This document shows, piece by piece, positions 17,233-25,563 of a stretch of DNA of 64,000 nt; position 1 is the stretch's first letter; the number at the start of each line of letters is the position of its first letter. A program made the position numbers and the translations under genes. This stretch comes from Microbacterium ginsengiterrae. GTDB lineage: Bacteria > Actinomycetota > Actinomycetes > Actinomycetales > Microbacteriaceae. The notes under the pieces are model-generated. The model did not search any database. It had not been told where the DNA came from and saw nothing but the letters and a program-made list of their open reading frames with translations. The DNA lies in the NCBI RefSeq assembly GCF_014205075.1, contig NZ_JACHMU010000001.1:868001-932000 (forward strand), given 5' to 3'.

Positions 17233-18182
17233 TGGGCGTCATCCTCGCCACCAGCCGCTCCTTCTCGGACGGCGACATCGACCTCGTCTCGCGCGCCGAG
17301 GCGGCAGGCCACCGGATCGTCCGCGGCCCCGCCCACCATGAACTCGCCGACCTGGCCCCACTGCTCGCCACGGCAGACGCCTGGATCGCCGGCACCGGCC
17401 CGGTGACCGTAGCGCACATGGATGCCGCACCCGGACTGCGCGTGATCGCCCGCTACGGCGTCGGCACCGAGGCGGTGGACCTCGCCGCGGCCGCGGAGCG
17501 CGGCATCCCCGTGACGAACACGCCGGGCGCCAACGCGGATGCCGTCGCCGACCACGCCGTCGGCCTCATGCTCGCCGCCCTGCGGTCGATTTCCGATGGC
17601 GACCGCCGCGTACGCCAGGGCGACTGGAGCGTCCGTCGCGGCCGTGAGTTGGGCGCCGCCACGGTCGGCATCGTCGGATTCGGCCGGATCGGCCAGGGCG
17701 TCGCTCGGCGCCTCGGCGGCTTCGGCTCTCGTATCCTCGCCGCCGACCCCTTCCTCCCCGCCGACCGCATCCGGCATGCCGGAGCAGAGCCCGCCGACCT
17801 CGACGAACTCTTCCGCTCCGCTGACCTCATCACGCTGCACGCCCCGGGAGGTCAGCGCCTGCTCGACGGATCACGGCTGGACGGCATCCGCCCCGGCGCG
17901 ATCGTCGTGAACACGGCACGCCCCGACCTCGTCGACGAGACCGCACTCGCCGTCGCGCTCCGCGACGGGCGTCTCGCCGGCTATGCCGCGGACACGCTCG
18001 ACGGCGACACTGCAGCCTCCGCGAGCCCGCTGCTCGCCGAGGACCTCGCCGACCGTGTGATCGTCACCCCGCACCTCGGTGCGCAGACCACGCAGGCCGT
18101 CGACAACATGGGATCCATGTCGCTCGACGATGTGATCGCCGTCCTCGCCGGCCGCGCCCCCGCCTATCCCGTCACCCGCTGA
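17232..18182 (+). CDS. D-isomer-specific 2-hydroxyacid dehydrogenase
   Basis: A 316-residue NAD(P)-dependent dehydrogenase of the phosphoglycerate-dehydrogenase type. The cofactor loop is GFGRIGQG. The catalytic Arg is in VNTARPDL and His in VTPHLGAQT, but the position where the family has Glu (29 residues after the Arg) reads Asp in DTLDGD, a conservative change. Starts on the kinase stop codon, so the two are translationally coupled. It probably oxidises or reduces a hydroxy acid made in this sugar pathway. Confidence 0.85.
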   Translation: MGVILATSRSFSDGDIDLVSRAEAAGHRIVRGPAHHELADLAPLLATADAWIAGTGPVTVAHMDAAPGLRVIARYGVGTEAVDLAAAAERGIPVTNTPGANADAVADHAVGLMLAALRSISDGDRRVRQGDWSVRRGRELGAATVGIVGFGRIGQGVARRLGGFGSRILAADPFLPADRIRHAGAEPADLDELFRSADLITLHAPGGQRLLDGSRLDGIRPGAIVVNTARPDLVDETALAVALRDGRLAGYAADTLDGDTAASASPLLAEDLADRVIVTPHLGAQTTQAVDNMGSMSLDDVIAVLAGRAPAYPVTR

Positions 18183-18191
18183 AAGGCCGAC

Positions 18192-19139
18192 ATGACCACC
18201 GAATCGATCGACTCCACCCCCGACGCCGACTACATGGGCTTCGTCGGAGTCACCACCGGCTCGTCCTCGATCATGACCGTGTTCCCGCTGTGGGCGGACA
18301 TCCTCGGCCTGCCGACGCGCACCCTCATCGGCCACGATCTGCCGATGGACGCCACCCCTGAGCAGTACCGCGCACTCGTCGAGCAGATCCGTGACGACCC
18401 GCACCACCGCGGCGCCCTCGTCACGACGCACAAGATGAACGTCTACGCCGCGGCATCCGACCTGTTCGACGAGCTGGACCCGTTCGCGGTGTCGTGCTCG
18501 GAGATCTCCAGCATCGCCGCGAGCGGCGCCCGCCTGTCGGGGCGCGCGAAGGATCCGATCACCGTGGACCTCGCCCTGCGCGACTTCCTGCCCTCCGACC
18601 ACTTCGCCTCGACGGGCGCAGAGGTCGTCATCCTCGGCGCCGGCGGCTCCGGCACCGCACTGAGCTGGGCCCTCGCCGAACGCGAGGACGCACCGGCCAA
18701 GATCACCGTCACCGCTCGCGACGACGAGAAGCTCGACCACCTGCGCGAGGTGCACCGCCAGCACGGCACCCGCGACGGGCTCATCGAGTACGTCCGCACA
18801 GACTCGCCCGCCGAGGCCGCCGCGATCGTCGCCGCCGCCGCGCCGGGTTCCCTCATCGTCAACGCCACCGGCCTCGGCAAGGATCGCCCTGGTTCCCCAC
18901 TCCCGGACGACGTCGTGTTCCCCGAGGGCGCGTACGTGTGGGAGTTCAACTACCGCGGCTCGCTGGAGTTCCTGCACCAGGCGCGCGCGGCAGAGGCCGA
19001 TCGTGCCCTGCACGTGGTCGACGGATGGCGCTACTTCATCCACGGCTGGTCGCAGGTCGTCGCCGACGTGTTCGACCTCACGCTCACGCCGGAGATCGTC
19101 GAGCAGCTCGCCGACGCCGCGGAGGCCGCGCGGCGATGA
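18192..19139 (+). CDS. Shikimate dehydrogenase-like NAD(P) oxidoreductase
   Basis: A 315-residue protein with the two-domain shikimate dehydrogenase layout. The N-terminal domain keeps a catalytic-type Lys in GALVTTHKMNV and an Asp in RAKDPITV, and the Rossmann domain has LGAGGSGTAL. The C-terminal end (VVDGWRYFIHGWSQ) differs from AroE. Its place in a sugar-catabolic operon, with no aro genes near, argues against a role in aromatic biosynthesis; a cyclic polyol, sugar acid or ketose may be the substrate. GAAAGG precedes the ATG. Confidence 0.78.
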   Translation: MTTESIDSTPDADYMGFVGVTTGSSSIMTVFPLWADILGLPTRTLIGHDLPMDATPEQYRALVEQIRDDPHHRGALVTTHKMNVYAAASDLFDELDPFAVSCSEISSIAASGARLSGRAKDPITVDLALRDFLPSDHFASTGAEVVILGAGGSGTALSWALAEREDAPAKITVTARDDEKLDHLREVHRQHGTRDGLIEYVRTDSPAEAAAIVAAAAPGSLIVNATGLGKDRPGSPLPDDVVFPEGAYVWEFNYRGSLEFLHQARAAEADRALHVVDGWRYFIHGWSQVVADVFDLTLTPEIVEQLADAAEAARR

Positions 19140-20101
19140 CCGGCGTCGTCCGCACCGTCCTCGGCGACATCGACCCCGCACTGCTGGGGTCGACGAACTA
19201 CCACGAGCACCTGTTCCAGGTCAGCCCGCTGCTGCCAGGGGACGAGCTCCACGATGAGGACGCCTCCCGTGCGGAAGCGGCGCTGCTCGGCGCCAGCGGG
19301 TTCGCCGCGATGGTCGATGCGACGCCCCTCGGGCTGGGACGCGACCCGGAGGGCCTCGCACGCATCAGCGCACAGACCGGACTGCGCATCGTCGCCACCA
19401 CAGGGCGACATCGCGAAGCGCACTACGGATCCGACCACCCGCTGCGGGCCTGGACGGCCGAACAGCTCGCCGACAGGTTCGTCGCGGACCTGACGACGGG
19501 AACCGCGGCGGACGAGGCGGTCCTCGCGGATGCGGATGCCCGCGTCGCCCGCACGCCGTCCGGCGCCCCGGTGCGGGCGGGTCTGCTCAAGGGCGGCATC
19601 GACTACTGGCGCATCAGCCCGTTCGAGCGGACGACCCTCGACGCCCTCGGCGCCGCCCACCGCGCGACGGGAGCCCCGATCATGGTGCACCTGGAGTTCT
19701 GCACCGCCGCCCACGAGGTGCTCGACCTGCTCGGCGCGGAGGGCGTGGCATCCGACCGGGTCGTGCTCGCCCACGCGGACCGCGATCCCGACCCCGGCCT
19801 CCACTCCTCCCTCGCCGAGCGCGGCGCGTACCTCGGGTACGACGGCTTCGCCCGCCCCCGCACGCGCAGCGACGCCGAGCTGCTGGCCCTGACCGCCGCC
19901 GTGGTCGAGCAGGGCGGTGGTGACCGCATCCTGCTCGGCGGCGACGTCGCCCGCGCCACCCGCTACATCTCCTACGGCGGGATGCCGGGGCTCGCCTACC
20001 TCGGAGAGCGCTACGTCCCTCGGCTGCGGTCCGCCATCGGCGCGGACGCCGTCGATCGGATGCTGGTCGCCAACCCCGCGCGACTGCTCGCACTCGGCTG
20101 A
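19136..20101 (+). CDS. Phosphotriesterase-family metal-dependent hydrolase, probable lactonase
   Basis: A 321-residue TIM-barrel metallohydrolase. The ligands expected of the family are visible: H23 and H25 in NYHEH, a Lys in LLKGGIDY (possible carboxylated bridge), His in IMVHLEF and VLAHADRD, and Asp in LLGGDVAR. Relatives in sugar operons hydrolyse sugar lactones, which fits the dehydrogenases upstream. The start overlaps the previous stop by four bases. Last gene of the operon before a tandem repeat region. Confidence 0.82.
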   Translation: MTGVVRTVLGDIDPALLGSTNYHEHLFQVSPLLPGDELHDEDASRAEAALLGASGFAAMVDATPLGLGRDPEGLARISAQTGLRIVATTGRHREAHYGSDHPLRAWTAEQLADRFVADLTTGTAADEAVLADADARVARTPSGAPVRAGLLKGGIDYWRISPFERTTLDALGAAHRATGAPIMVHLEFCTAAHEVLDLLGAEGVASDRVVLAHADRDPDPGLHSSLAERGAYLGYDGFARPRTRSDAELLALTAAVVEQGGGDRILLGGDVARATRYISYGGMPGLAYLGERYVPRLRSAIGADAVDRMLVANPARLLALG

Positions 20102-20110
20102 ACCGGGGCG

Positions 20111-20389
20111 GCTTCGACTCGTCGCCGACGGCTCCTCGCTCAGCCCGTTTCGTCTCGCTCCGCTCGCTCAACGCCCCGCACTACAGTGGCGGCGGCGCCA
20201 ACTCCTCGCGGCTTCGACTCCTCGTCGACGGCTCCTCGCTCAGCCCGTTTCGTCTCGCTCCGCTCGCTCAACGCCCCGCACTACAGTGGCGGCGGCGCCA
20301 ACTCCTCGCGGCTTCGACTCGTCGCCGGCGGCTCCTCGCTCAGCCCGTTTCGTCTCGCTCCGCTCGCTCAACGTCCCGCACTACAGTGG
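20111..20389. repeat. Exact 100-bp-period tandem repeat, locus 2
   Basis: Units begin with GCTTCGACTC at 20111, 20211 and 20311, an exact 100-base period; the third is cut at about 20389. Each contains GCTCAGCCCGTTTCGTCTCG and the tail CACTACAGTGGCGGCGG. Differences between copies are only a few bases, implying recent amplification. Lies in the 439-base gap between convergent operons. Confidence 0.85.
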
Positions 20390-20395
20390 TGCGGG

Positions 20396-20466
20396 TCGTT
20401 GAGCGGAGGCGCGAAGCGCCGCAGACGAAACGGGCTGAGCGCAGTCGCGGAGCGACGGAGTCGAAG
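20396..20466. repeat. Inverted copy of the intergenic repeat
   Basis: This stretch (beginning GTCGTTGAGCGGAGG and containing AGACGAAACGGGCTGAGC) is the reverse complement of the repeat unit at 20311, so the last direct copy and this one can form a hairpin of about 70-base arms. Followed by a small rho-independent-type terminator. Confidence 0.75.
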
Positions 20467-20492
20467 CCTCCATCCACCCGCGGCCACACGAA

Positions 20493-20522
20493 ACGGCCCC
20501 CCACCCGAAGGTGAGGGGCCGT
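20493..20522 (-). terminator. Terminator of the RbsABC-type transport operon
   Basis: ACGGCCCCCCACC (20493-20505), loop CGAA, GGTGAGGGGCCGT (20510-20522). Read on the minus strand the stem is followed by TTTCGT and lies 19 bases after the binding-protein stop. Confidence 0.75.
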
Positions 20523-20540
20523 CGTGACGGAAGCGTCAGA

Positions 20541-21542
20541 TCACTCGTAGAGGACTGCGGCGATCTTCTCGTCATCCAGGTTGTTCGCGTCGTACCAGTA
20601 CGAACCGGTGTCGTAGAACTCGTCGACCGACTCGCCCATGGCGGCGTCGTACGCGGCCTGGACGACCTGCGCGCCGATGCCGATCGGGTCCTGCGTGATG
20701 GCGCCGGCCATGGTGCCGTCCTTGATGGCGTTGATCTGCGCCGCGCCGGAGTCGAAGCCGATGATGGTCAGCTTGCCCTTCTCGAGGCCGAGCTCGCCGA
20801 CCGCGTTCACGACGCCGATGGCCGAGCCCTCGTTGGTGCCGTAGATGCCCTTGAGGTCCGGGTGGGCGGCGATCATGGCCTTCGCGATGTCAGCCGACTT
20901 CAGGTGGTCGCCGTCGCCGTACTGGATGTCGACGATCTCGATGTCCGGGTAGTCGGACTCGATCTTCTCGACGAAGCCGTCGCGACGCTCGACACCGGTC
21001 GAGTTGATCTGCGAGTGGCCGACGATGGCGACTTCGCCCTCGCCGCCGATGAGCTCTGCCATGTGCTCAGCCGCCAGCGCACCGGCGACCTTGCTGTCGG
21101 TGGCCGCGAGGCTCAGCCCGACATCGCCGTTGCAGGGAGCGTCGAAGTACACCACGGGGATGTCCTTGGAAGCGGCCTGGTCGAGCGGTGCGACGCACGC
21201 CTCGGGGTCGAGGGCGGCGTACGCGATGGCGTCGGGGTTCTTGTCGATCGCGGCGGTCAGCATCTCGAGCTGCTGAGCGATCTCGGTCTCGGCCGCGGGG
21301 CCTTCGAACGTGATCTTGACGCCGAGCTCCTCGGCGCGCTCCTCAGCACCCTTCTTGACGGCCTGCCAGAACTGGTGCTGGAAGCCCTTCGAGACGAGCG
21401 CGATGTACATCTCACCGTCGCCGCTGCCCTCAGCGCTGCCACCCTCTTCGATGACGTCGCCGTTGCCACCGGCACAGCCGGCCATGACGAGAGCGGATGC
21501 GGCCACCAGTGCCGCGAATGCGGTCTTCTTGCCGAATTTCAT
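20541..21542 (-). CDS. Sugar ABC transporter substrate-binding lipoprotein (RbsB-type)
   Basis: A 333-residue periplasmic-binding-protein-1 type receptor. It has a Lys-rich N-terminus, a hydrophobic signal and a lipobox VMAGC with the lipidated Cys at 23. The mature part begins after a Gly/Glu-rich linker and keeps the sugar-binding fold (YIALVSKGFQHQFWQAVKKG). Last gene of the ATPase-permease-receptor operon on the minus strand. The receptor family suggests a free monosaccharide or polyol; the operator upstream of the operon ties it to the kinase operon. Confidence 0.9.
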   Translation of the reverse strand: MKFGKKTAFAALVAASALVMAGCAGGNGDVIEEGGSAEGSGDGEMYIALVSKGFQHQFWQAVKKGAEERAEELGVKITFEGPAAETEIAQQLEMLTAAIDKNPDAIAYAALDPEACVAPLDQAASKDIPVVYFDAPCNGDVGLSLAATDSKVAGALAAEHMAELIGGEGEVAIVGHSQINSTGVERRDGFVEKIESDYPDIEIVDIQYGDGDHLKSADIAKAMIAAHPDLKGIYGTNEGSAIGVVNAVGELGLEKGKLTIIGFDSGAAQINAIKDGTMAGAITQDPIGIGAQVVQAAYDAAMGESVDEFYDTGSYWYDANNLDDEKIAAVLYE

Positions 21543-21606
21543 TGAAACTCCATTGTTCTGTGTGGGTGCCGGCCGGAGCCGGCGGGTGCGGGTAGGGAAG
21601 GAAACG

Positions 21607-22638
21607 TCAGGTGCGCTGGCGGTTGCGCAGCGAGTCGAGGAACACGGCGAGCAGGACGACGACGCCGACGACGACGTTCTGCCACTCCGTCTGGATCGAC
21701 AGGATGCGCAGGCCGTTGACGAGCACGCTCATGATGAGCGCACCGATCACGGTGCCGAGGATCGAGCCGCGACCGCCCAGCAGGGAGGTGCCGCCGATGA
21801 TGACGGCCGCGATGGCCTGCAGCTCGTAGCCCGTTCCGATCTGCGGCTGCGCCGAGTCGAGTCGGGAGGCGATGATGACACCGGCGATACCGGTGAAGGC
21901 GCCGGCGAACATGTAGATGAAGATCGTCCAGCGGCGGGTGTCGACACCGGAGAGGCGTGCGGCCTCCTCGTTCGATCCGATCGCGAAGGTGTAGCGGCCC
22001 AGCAGGGTCTTGGACAGCACGATCGCCGCGATGATCGCGAGCACGGCCGTGATGAGGACGGCGTTCGGGATGCCGGGGATGATGACGCCGAGGGCGATCT
22101 TCTTGAAGTCGGGGGCCGACGTGGAGAAGTAGATCGGCGCGACACCGGAGATGACCAGGGCCAGACCGCCCGCGATCATCATCATCGCCAGGGTGGCGAT
22201 GAAGGGAGGCAGCCGCAGGAACGTCACGTTGAGGCCGTTGACGAGACCCATGAGGACACCGGTCGCGATGCCGCCCAGGATACCGACCCACACGGGAAGC
22301 CCCATGTTGGTGATGAAGACACCCGTCATGACGGCGCACAGCGCCATACCGGTTCCCAGCGACAGGTCGATGCCGCCGGTGATGATCACGAAGGTGGTAC
22401 CGAGCGCGAGGATGCCGATGACCGCCGTCGACAGCAGCACCGTGGCGATGTTGCTGAACGTGAAGAAGTTCGGGCTCGCGATCGCGAAGAAGATCACGAG
22501 GATCACGAGTGTGCCGAAGGCCAGCGACTGCTGGAGCTGACGCTTCAGGAAACCGGCGAAGTCACGCTTGTCGGTGTCCTCGTTGACGGCCTGCTGGATG
22601 ACGGTGGTCGTCTCTCCGGACTGCTGTGGGGTGCTCAT
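21607..22638 (-). CDS. Sugar ABC transporter permease (RbsC-type)
   Basis: A 343-residue integral membrane protein with about ten hydrophobic segments of the branched RbsC/AraH permease family; GGIDLSLGTGMALCAV and AVIIGGTSLLGGRGS are diagnostic. It has a hydrophilic N-terminal extension of about 35 residues. Its start overlaps the ATPase stop (TGATG). A small hairpin with stem GCCGGC (21568-21583) lies between it and the receptor gene and may tune relative expression. Confidence 0.9.
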   Translation of the reverse strand: MSTPQQSGETTTVIQQAVNEDTDKRDFAGFLKRQLQQSLAFGTLVILVIFFAIASPNFFTFSNIATVLLSTAVIGILALGTTFVIITGGIDLSLGTGMALCAVMTGVFITNMGLPVWVGILGGIATGVLMGLVNGLNVTFLRLPPFIATLAMMMIAGGLALVISGVAPIYFSTSAPDFKKIALGVIIPGIPNAVLITAVLAIIAAIVLSKTLLGRYTFAIGSNEEAARLSGVDTRRWTIFIYMFAGAFTGIAGVIIASRLDSAQPQIGTGYELQAIAAVIIGGTSLLGGRGSILGTVIGALIMSVLVNGLRILSIQTEWQNVVVGVVVLLAVFLDSLRNRQRT

Positions 22639-24140
22639 CAGTCTTCCTCCCCGTGGGCTGCGAGTTGCATGATCTTCTCCTGGCTGGCTTCCTCGTTGCG
22701 GAGGGTCCCCATGATCCGACCGTTCGCGAAGACCGCGATGCGGCCGGCGACGCGGAGGATCTCGGGGAGCTCCGACGAGATGACGATGATGGACTTCCCG
22801 GCGTCAGCGAGCTGCTGCATGAGCCGGTAGATCTCTTCCTTCGCGCCGACGTCGATCCCTCGGGTCGGCTCGTCGAAGATGAGGATGTCGCAGTCGCGCA
22901 TCAGCCACCGGGCGATGACGACCTTCTGCTGATTCCCTCCGGAGAGCAGCTTCACGATCTGGTTCACCGACGGCGTCTTCACGCGCAGCTGCTGCACGTA
23001 CTGCTTGGTCTGGTTCTTGGCCTTGCCATCGACCATCCAGCCGAGCGCGCCGGCGTAGTTGCTCAGGGAGGCGAGGACGGTGTTGAAGGTGACGTCCTGC
23101 TCGAGCATGAGTCCGAGCTGCTTGCGGTCCTCGGAGAGGTATCCGACCCCGCGGCGGACCGCATCCTTGGGCTGGTTGATCTTCGCGTCGCGGCCGTTGA
23201 TGAGGATCGTGCCGGCGCTGCGCGGGTCGGCCCCGATGAGCGCGCGAGCCGTCTCGGTGCGCCCGGCACCCATGAGGCCGGCGAACCCGAGGATCTCACC
23301 GCGGTGCAGCTGGAACGTGACGTCCTTGAGCAGCGTCTTGGTGGACAGACCCGACACGTCGAGCACGACGGGCTGATCCTGGTGATCGCGGGGCGCGGGG
23401 CGCGTTCCCTCGTCGATCACGCGGCCGACCATCATCTCGATGATCTTCGGGATGCTGATCTCGCTCTTCTCGAGTGATCCGATGTATTGCCCGTCACGGA
23501 GCACGCTCACGCGATCGGCGAGACGGCGCAGTTCGTCCATGCGGTGGGAGATGTAGACGATCCCGGTGCCGTCGGCCTTCAGCTGCTCGATGAGCGTGAA
23601 GAGGGTCTCGACCTCGCTGTCCGTGAGCGCCGAGGTCGGCTCGTCCATGATGAGCACCTTGGCGTTGAACGACAGCGCCTTGGCGATCTCGACCATCTGC
23701 TGCTCGGCGACCGTCAGCTCGCCGACCTTCTGGCGAGGGTCGAGGCGGATCTTCAGACGTGCGAGCAGTTCGGAGGTCTGCCCGTTGAGGTTGCGCTCCG
23801 AGAGCAGACCGCCGGAGGTGGGCTCGCGGCCGATGAAGATGTTCTGCGCGACCGTGAGGTCGGGCATGAGGTTGAGCTCCTGGTGGATGATCGTGATCCC
23901 CAGCTGCTGCGCCTGCAGCGGGCTGGTCAGTTCGACCTCCTGCCCCTCGAAGACGATCGTGCCCTCGTCGCGCGTGTAGATCCCGGAGAGGATCTTCATG
24001 AGCGTCGACTTGCCGGCACCGTTCTCGCCGACGAGGACGAGCACCTCGCCCGCGCGCACCTCGAGGTGCACATCCTTGAGGGCCTGCACTCCGGGGAACC
24101 CCTTGGAGATGCCTTCCACTCTGAGGACTGGATCGCTCAC
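22638..24140 (-). CDS. Sugar ABC transporter ATP-binding protein (RbsA-type, two ABC domains)
   Basis: A 500-residue duplicated ATPase. Domain 1 has Walker A GENGAGKST and Walker B LIMDEPTSAL; domain 2 has the degenerate A-loop GLMGAGRTE, the signature LSGGNQQK and LIFDEPTRG. This asymmetry is normal in RbsA. The start is GTG at 24140 (VSDPVLRVEGISKG); in-frame upstream ATGs would place promoter DNA inside the gene. First gene of the importer operon and divergent from the epimerase-like gene. Confidence 0.92.
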   Translation of the reverse strand: MSDPVLRVEGISKGFPGVQALKDVHLEVRAGEVLVLVGENGAGKSTLMKILSGIYTRDEGTIVFEGQEVELTSPLQAQQLGITIIHQELNLMPDLTVAQNIFIGREPTSGGLLSERNLNGQTSELLARLKIRLDPRQKVGELTVAEQQMVEIAKALSFNAKVLIMDEPTSALTDSEVETLFTLIEQLKADGTGIVYISHRMDELRRLADRVSVLRDGQYIGSLEKSEISIPKIIEMMVGRVIDEGTRPAPRDHQDQPVVLDVSGLSTKTLLKDVTFQLHRGEILGFAGLMGAGRTETARALIGADPRSAGTILINGRDAKINQPKDAVRRGVGYLSEDRKQLGLMLEQDVTFNTVLASLSNYAGALGWMVDGKAKNQTKQYVQQLRVKTPSVNQIVKLLSGGNQQKVVIARWLMRDCDILIFDEPTRGIDVGAKEEIYRLMQQLADAGKSIIVISSELPEILRVAGRIAVFANGRIMGTLRNEEASQEKIMQLAAHGEED

Positions 24141-24238
24141 GTGCTCACCTGCTTCCTTGAAGGTCAATACTCGATTCCTCATGGAATCCATTTCAAACAT
24201 CGGGTCAATTCTGCCGCTCGCGTGCTTCCGTCGCAAGT

Positions 24239-24290
24239 TGTACCTAAATGTACCTAATAGATGTCCCCACATGGTAGACCTGTAATAACA
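24239..24290. promoter_or_regulatory. Candidate operators in transporter/epimerase promoter
   Basis: In the 194-base divergent gap, CCTGTAATAACA at 24279-24290 matches the shared operator of this sugar system in all but one core base. Nearby, TGTACCTAA occurs twice at 24239-24247 and 24249-24257, a 10-base period that puts both copies on one face of the helix, possibly the site of a second regulator. Confidence 0.5.
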
Positions 24291-24334
24291 ACTTTGTCAC
24301 AGATGCGCGCAGACGCGCATGGGAAAGGATCGAC

Positions 24335-25207
24335 ATGCTCATCGGCGCGCACGGATTGGTCTTCACCGGAACCTTCGACGAGGCGGGCCTTCGCCGCGCC
24401 ATCGAGGGCACGAGATCGGCGGGGTTCGACCTCATCGAGATTCCCCTCATGGATGCCGAGGGCTTCGACTCCGCGGCCGCCGGCCGGCTGCTCCGCGACA
24501 ACGATCTCGCCGTGACGGCCTCGCTCGGGCTGACCTCCGAGACGGACCTCACGAGCGAGGACCCCGCCGTCGTCGCCGCCGGCGTCGCGACGCTCGAGCG
24601 CTGCATCGATCACGTCGCGACGATGGGCGGTGACGTGCTGTGCGGGGTCATCTACTCCGCGATGGGCAAGTACATGGCGCCGGCGAGCGACAAGGGCATC
24701 GCCCACAGTCAGGCCGCGATCTCCGGTCTGGCTGCGAAGGCCGCCGAGCGCGGCATCCGCCTCTCGCTCGAGGTCGTCAACCGCTACGAATCCAACGCGT
24801 TCAACACCGGACGCGGGGCGCTGCGATTCCTCGACGGCGTCGAGGGCGACGTCAGCGTGCACCTGGACACCTATCACATGAACATCGAGGAGTCCGACTT
24901 CTTCCAGCCGGTGCACGACGTCGCCGCGGCGGGCAAGCTCGGCTACGTGCACATCGGCGACAGCCACCGCGGCTACCTCGGCACCGGAACCGTGGACTTC
25001 GCGACCTTCTTCCGCGCACTGCACGATGTCGCCTACGACGGACCGGTCGTCTTCGAGTCCTTCTCTTCCGCCGTGGTCAGCGCAGAGCTGAGCAACACCC
25101 TCGGCATCTGGCGCAACCTCTGGCAGGACTCGGATGATCTCGCCGCGCACGCCAACCGGTACATCCGCGACGCGCTGCACGCGGTGGACACCATCGACCT
25201 GCACTGA
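24335..25207 (+). CDS. Sugar 3-epimerase-like / xylose-isomerase-fold TIM-barrel protein
   Basis: A 290-residue member of the tagatose/psicose 3-epimerase-like group. The four metal ligands can be placed: Glu in LEVVNRYE, Asp in HLDTYHMNIEE, His in IGDSHRGYLG and Glu in VVFESFSS. It isomerises or epimerises a free or phosphorylated ketose. AAAGGA precedes the ATG. It is alone on its strand, divergent from the importer, and followed by the repeat cluster at 25.2 kb. A role just after uptake is likely. Confidence 0.85.
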   Translation: MLIGAHGLVFTGTFDEAGLRRAIEGTRSAGFDLIEIPLMDAEGFDSAAAGRLLRDNDLAVTASLGLTSETDLTSEDPAVVAAGVATLERCIDHVATMGGDVLCGVIYSAMGKYMAPASDKGIAHSQAAISGLAAKAAERGIRLSLEVVNRYESNAFNTGRGALRFLDGVEGDVSVHLDTYHMNIEESDFFQPVHDVAAAGKLGYVHIGDSHRGYLGTGTVDFATFFRALHDVAYDGPVVFESFSSAVVSAELSNTLGIWRNLWQDSDDLAAHANRYIRDALHAVDTIDLH

Positions 25208-25229
25208 CGGCGGGGGTGCGGCGGGAGCC

Positions 25230-25560
25230 AGGCTTCGACTCCGTCGCTGCGCGACTCCGCTCAGCCCGTTTCGTCTGCGGCGGCTGCACCGCCTTCGCTC
25301 AACGACCCGCGGCACGCCGCCACCCACGGGACGTTGAGCGAGCGAAGCGAGACGAAACGGGCTGAGCGACCGCAAGGAGCCGAGGCCGGCTCAGCGCCGG
25401 GGTCCAGACTTCGACTCCGTCGCTGCGCGACTCCGCTCAGCCCGTTTCGTCTGCGGCGGCTGCGCCGCCTTCGCTCAACGACCCGCGGGACGTTGAGCGG
25501 ACGCCGAAGGCGGGAGACGAAACGGGCTGAGCGACCGCAGGGAGCCGAAGCCGGCTCAGC
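25230..25560. repeat. Intergenic palindromic repeat cluster, locus 3
   Basis: Alternating copies fill the gap: a direct unit from 25230 (GGCTTCGACTCCGTCGC), an inverted copy at about 25331-25400, a second direct copy from about 25408, and a second inverted copy to 25560. Each direct/inverted pair could fold as a hairpin with 60-70-base arms. The core GCTCAGCCCGTTTCGTCT is identical to loci 1 and 2. It separates the epimerase from the convergent fucU. Confidence 0.8.
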
Positions 25561-25563
25561 GCG

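Noticed and set aside
18192..19139. aroE of the shikimate pathway
   Set aside because: The C-terminal motif differs from AroE, no aro genes are close, and it is embedded in a sugar operon.
20111..20466. CRISPR-like array of regular repeats
   Set aside because: The repeated units are 100 bases with almost no variable spacer, only three copies, an inverted copy follows, and no cas gene is present.
20511..21545. Plus-strand 344-residue ORF antisense to the RbsB-type receptor
   Set aside because: It mirrors a clear lipoprotein gene, has no family motif, and its composition is that of a complement frame.
25208..25563. Insertion sequence remnant at the fucU 3' side
   Set aside because: There is no transposase fragment or target duplication; the same element occurs at other 3' gaps as a palindromic repeat.
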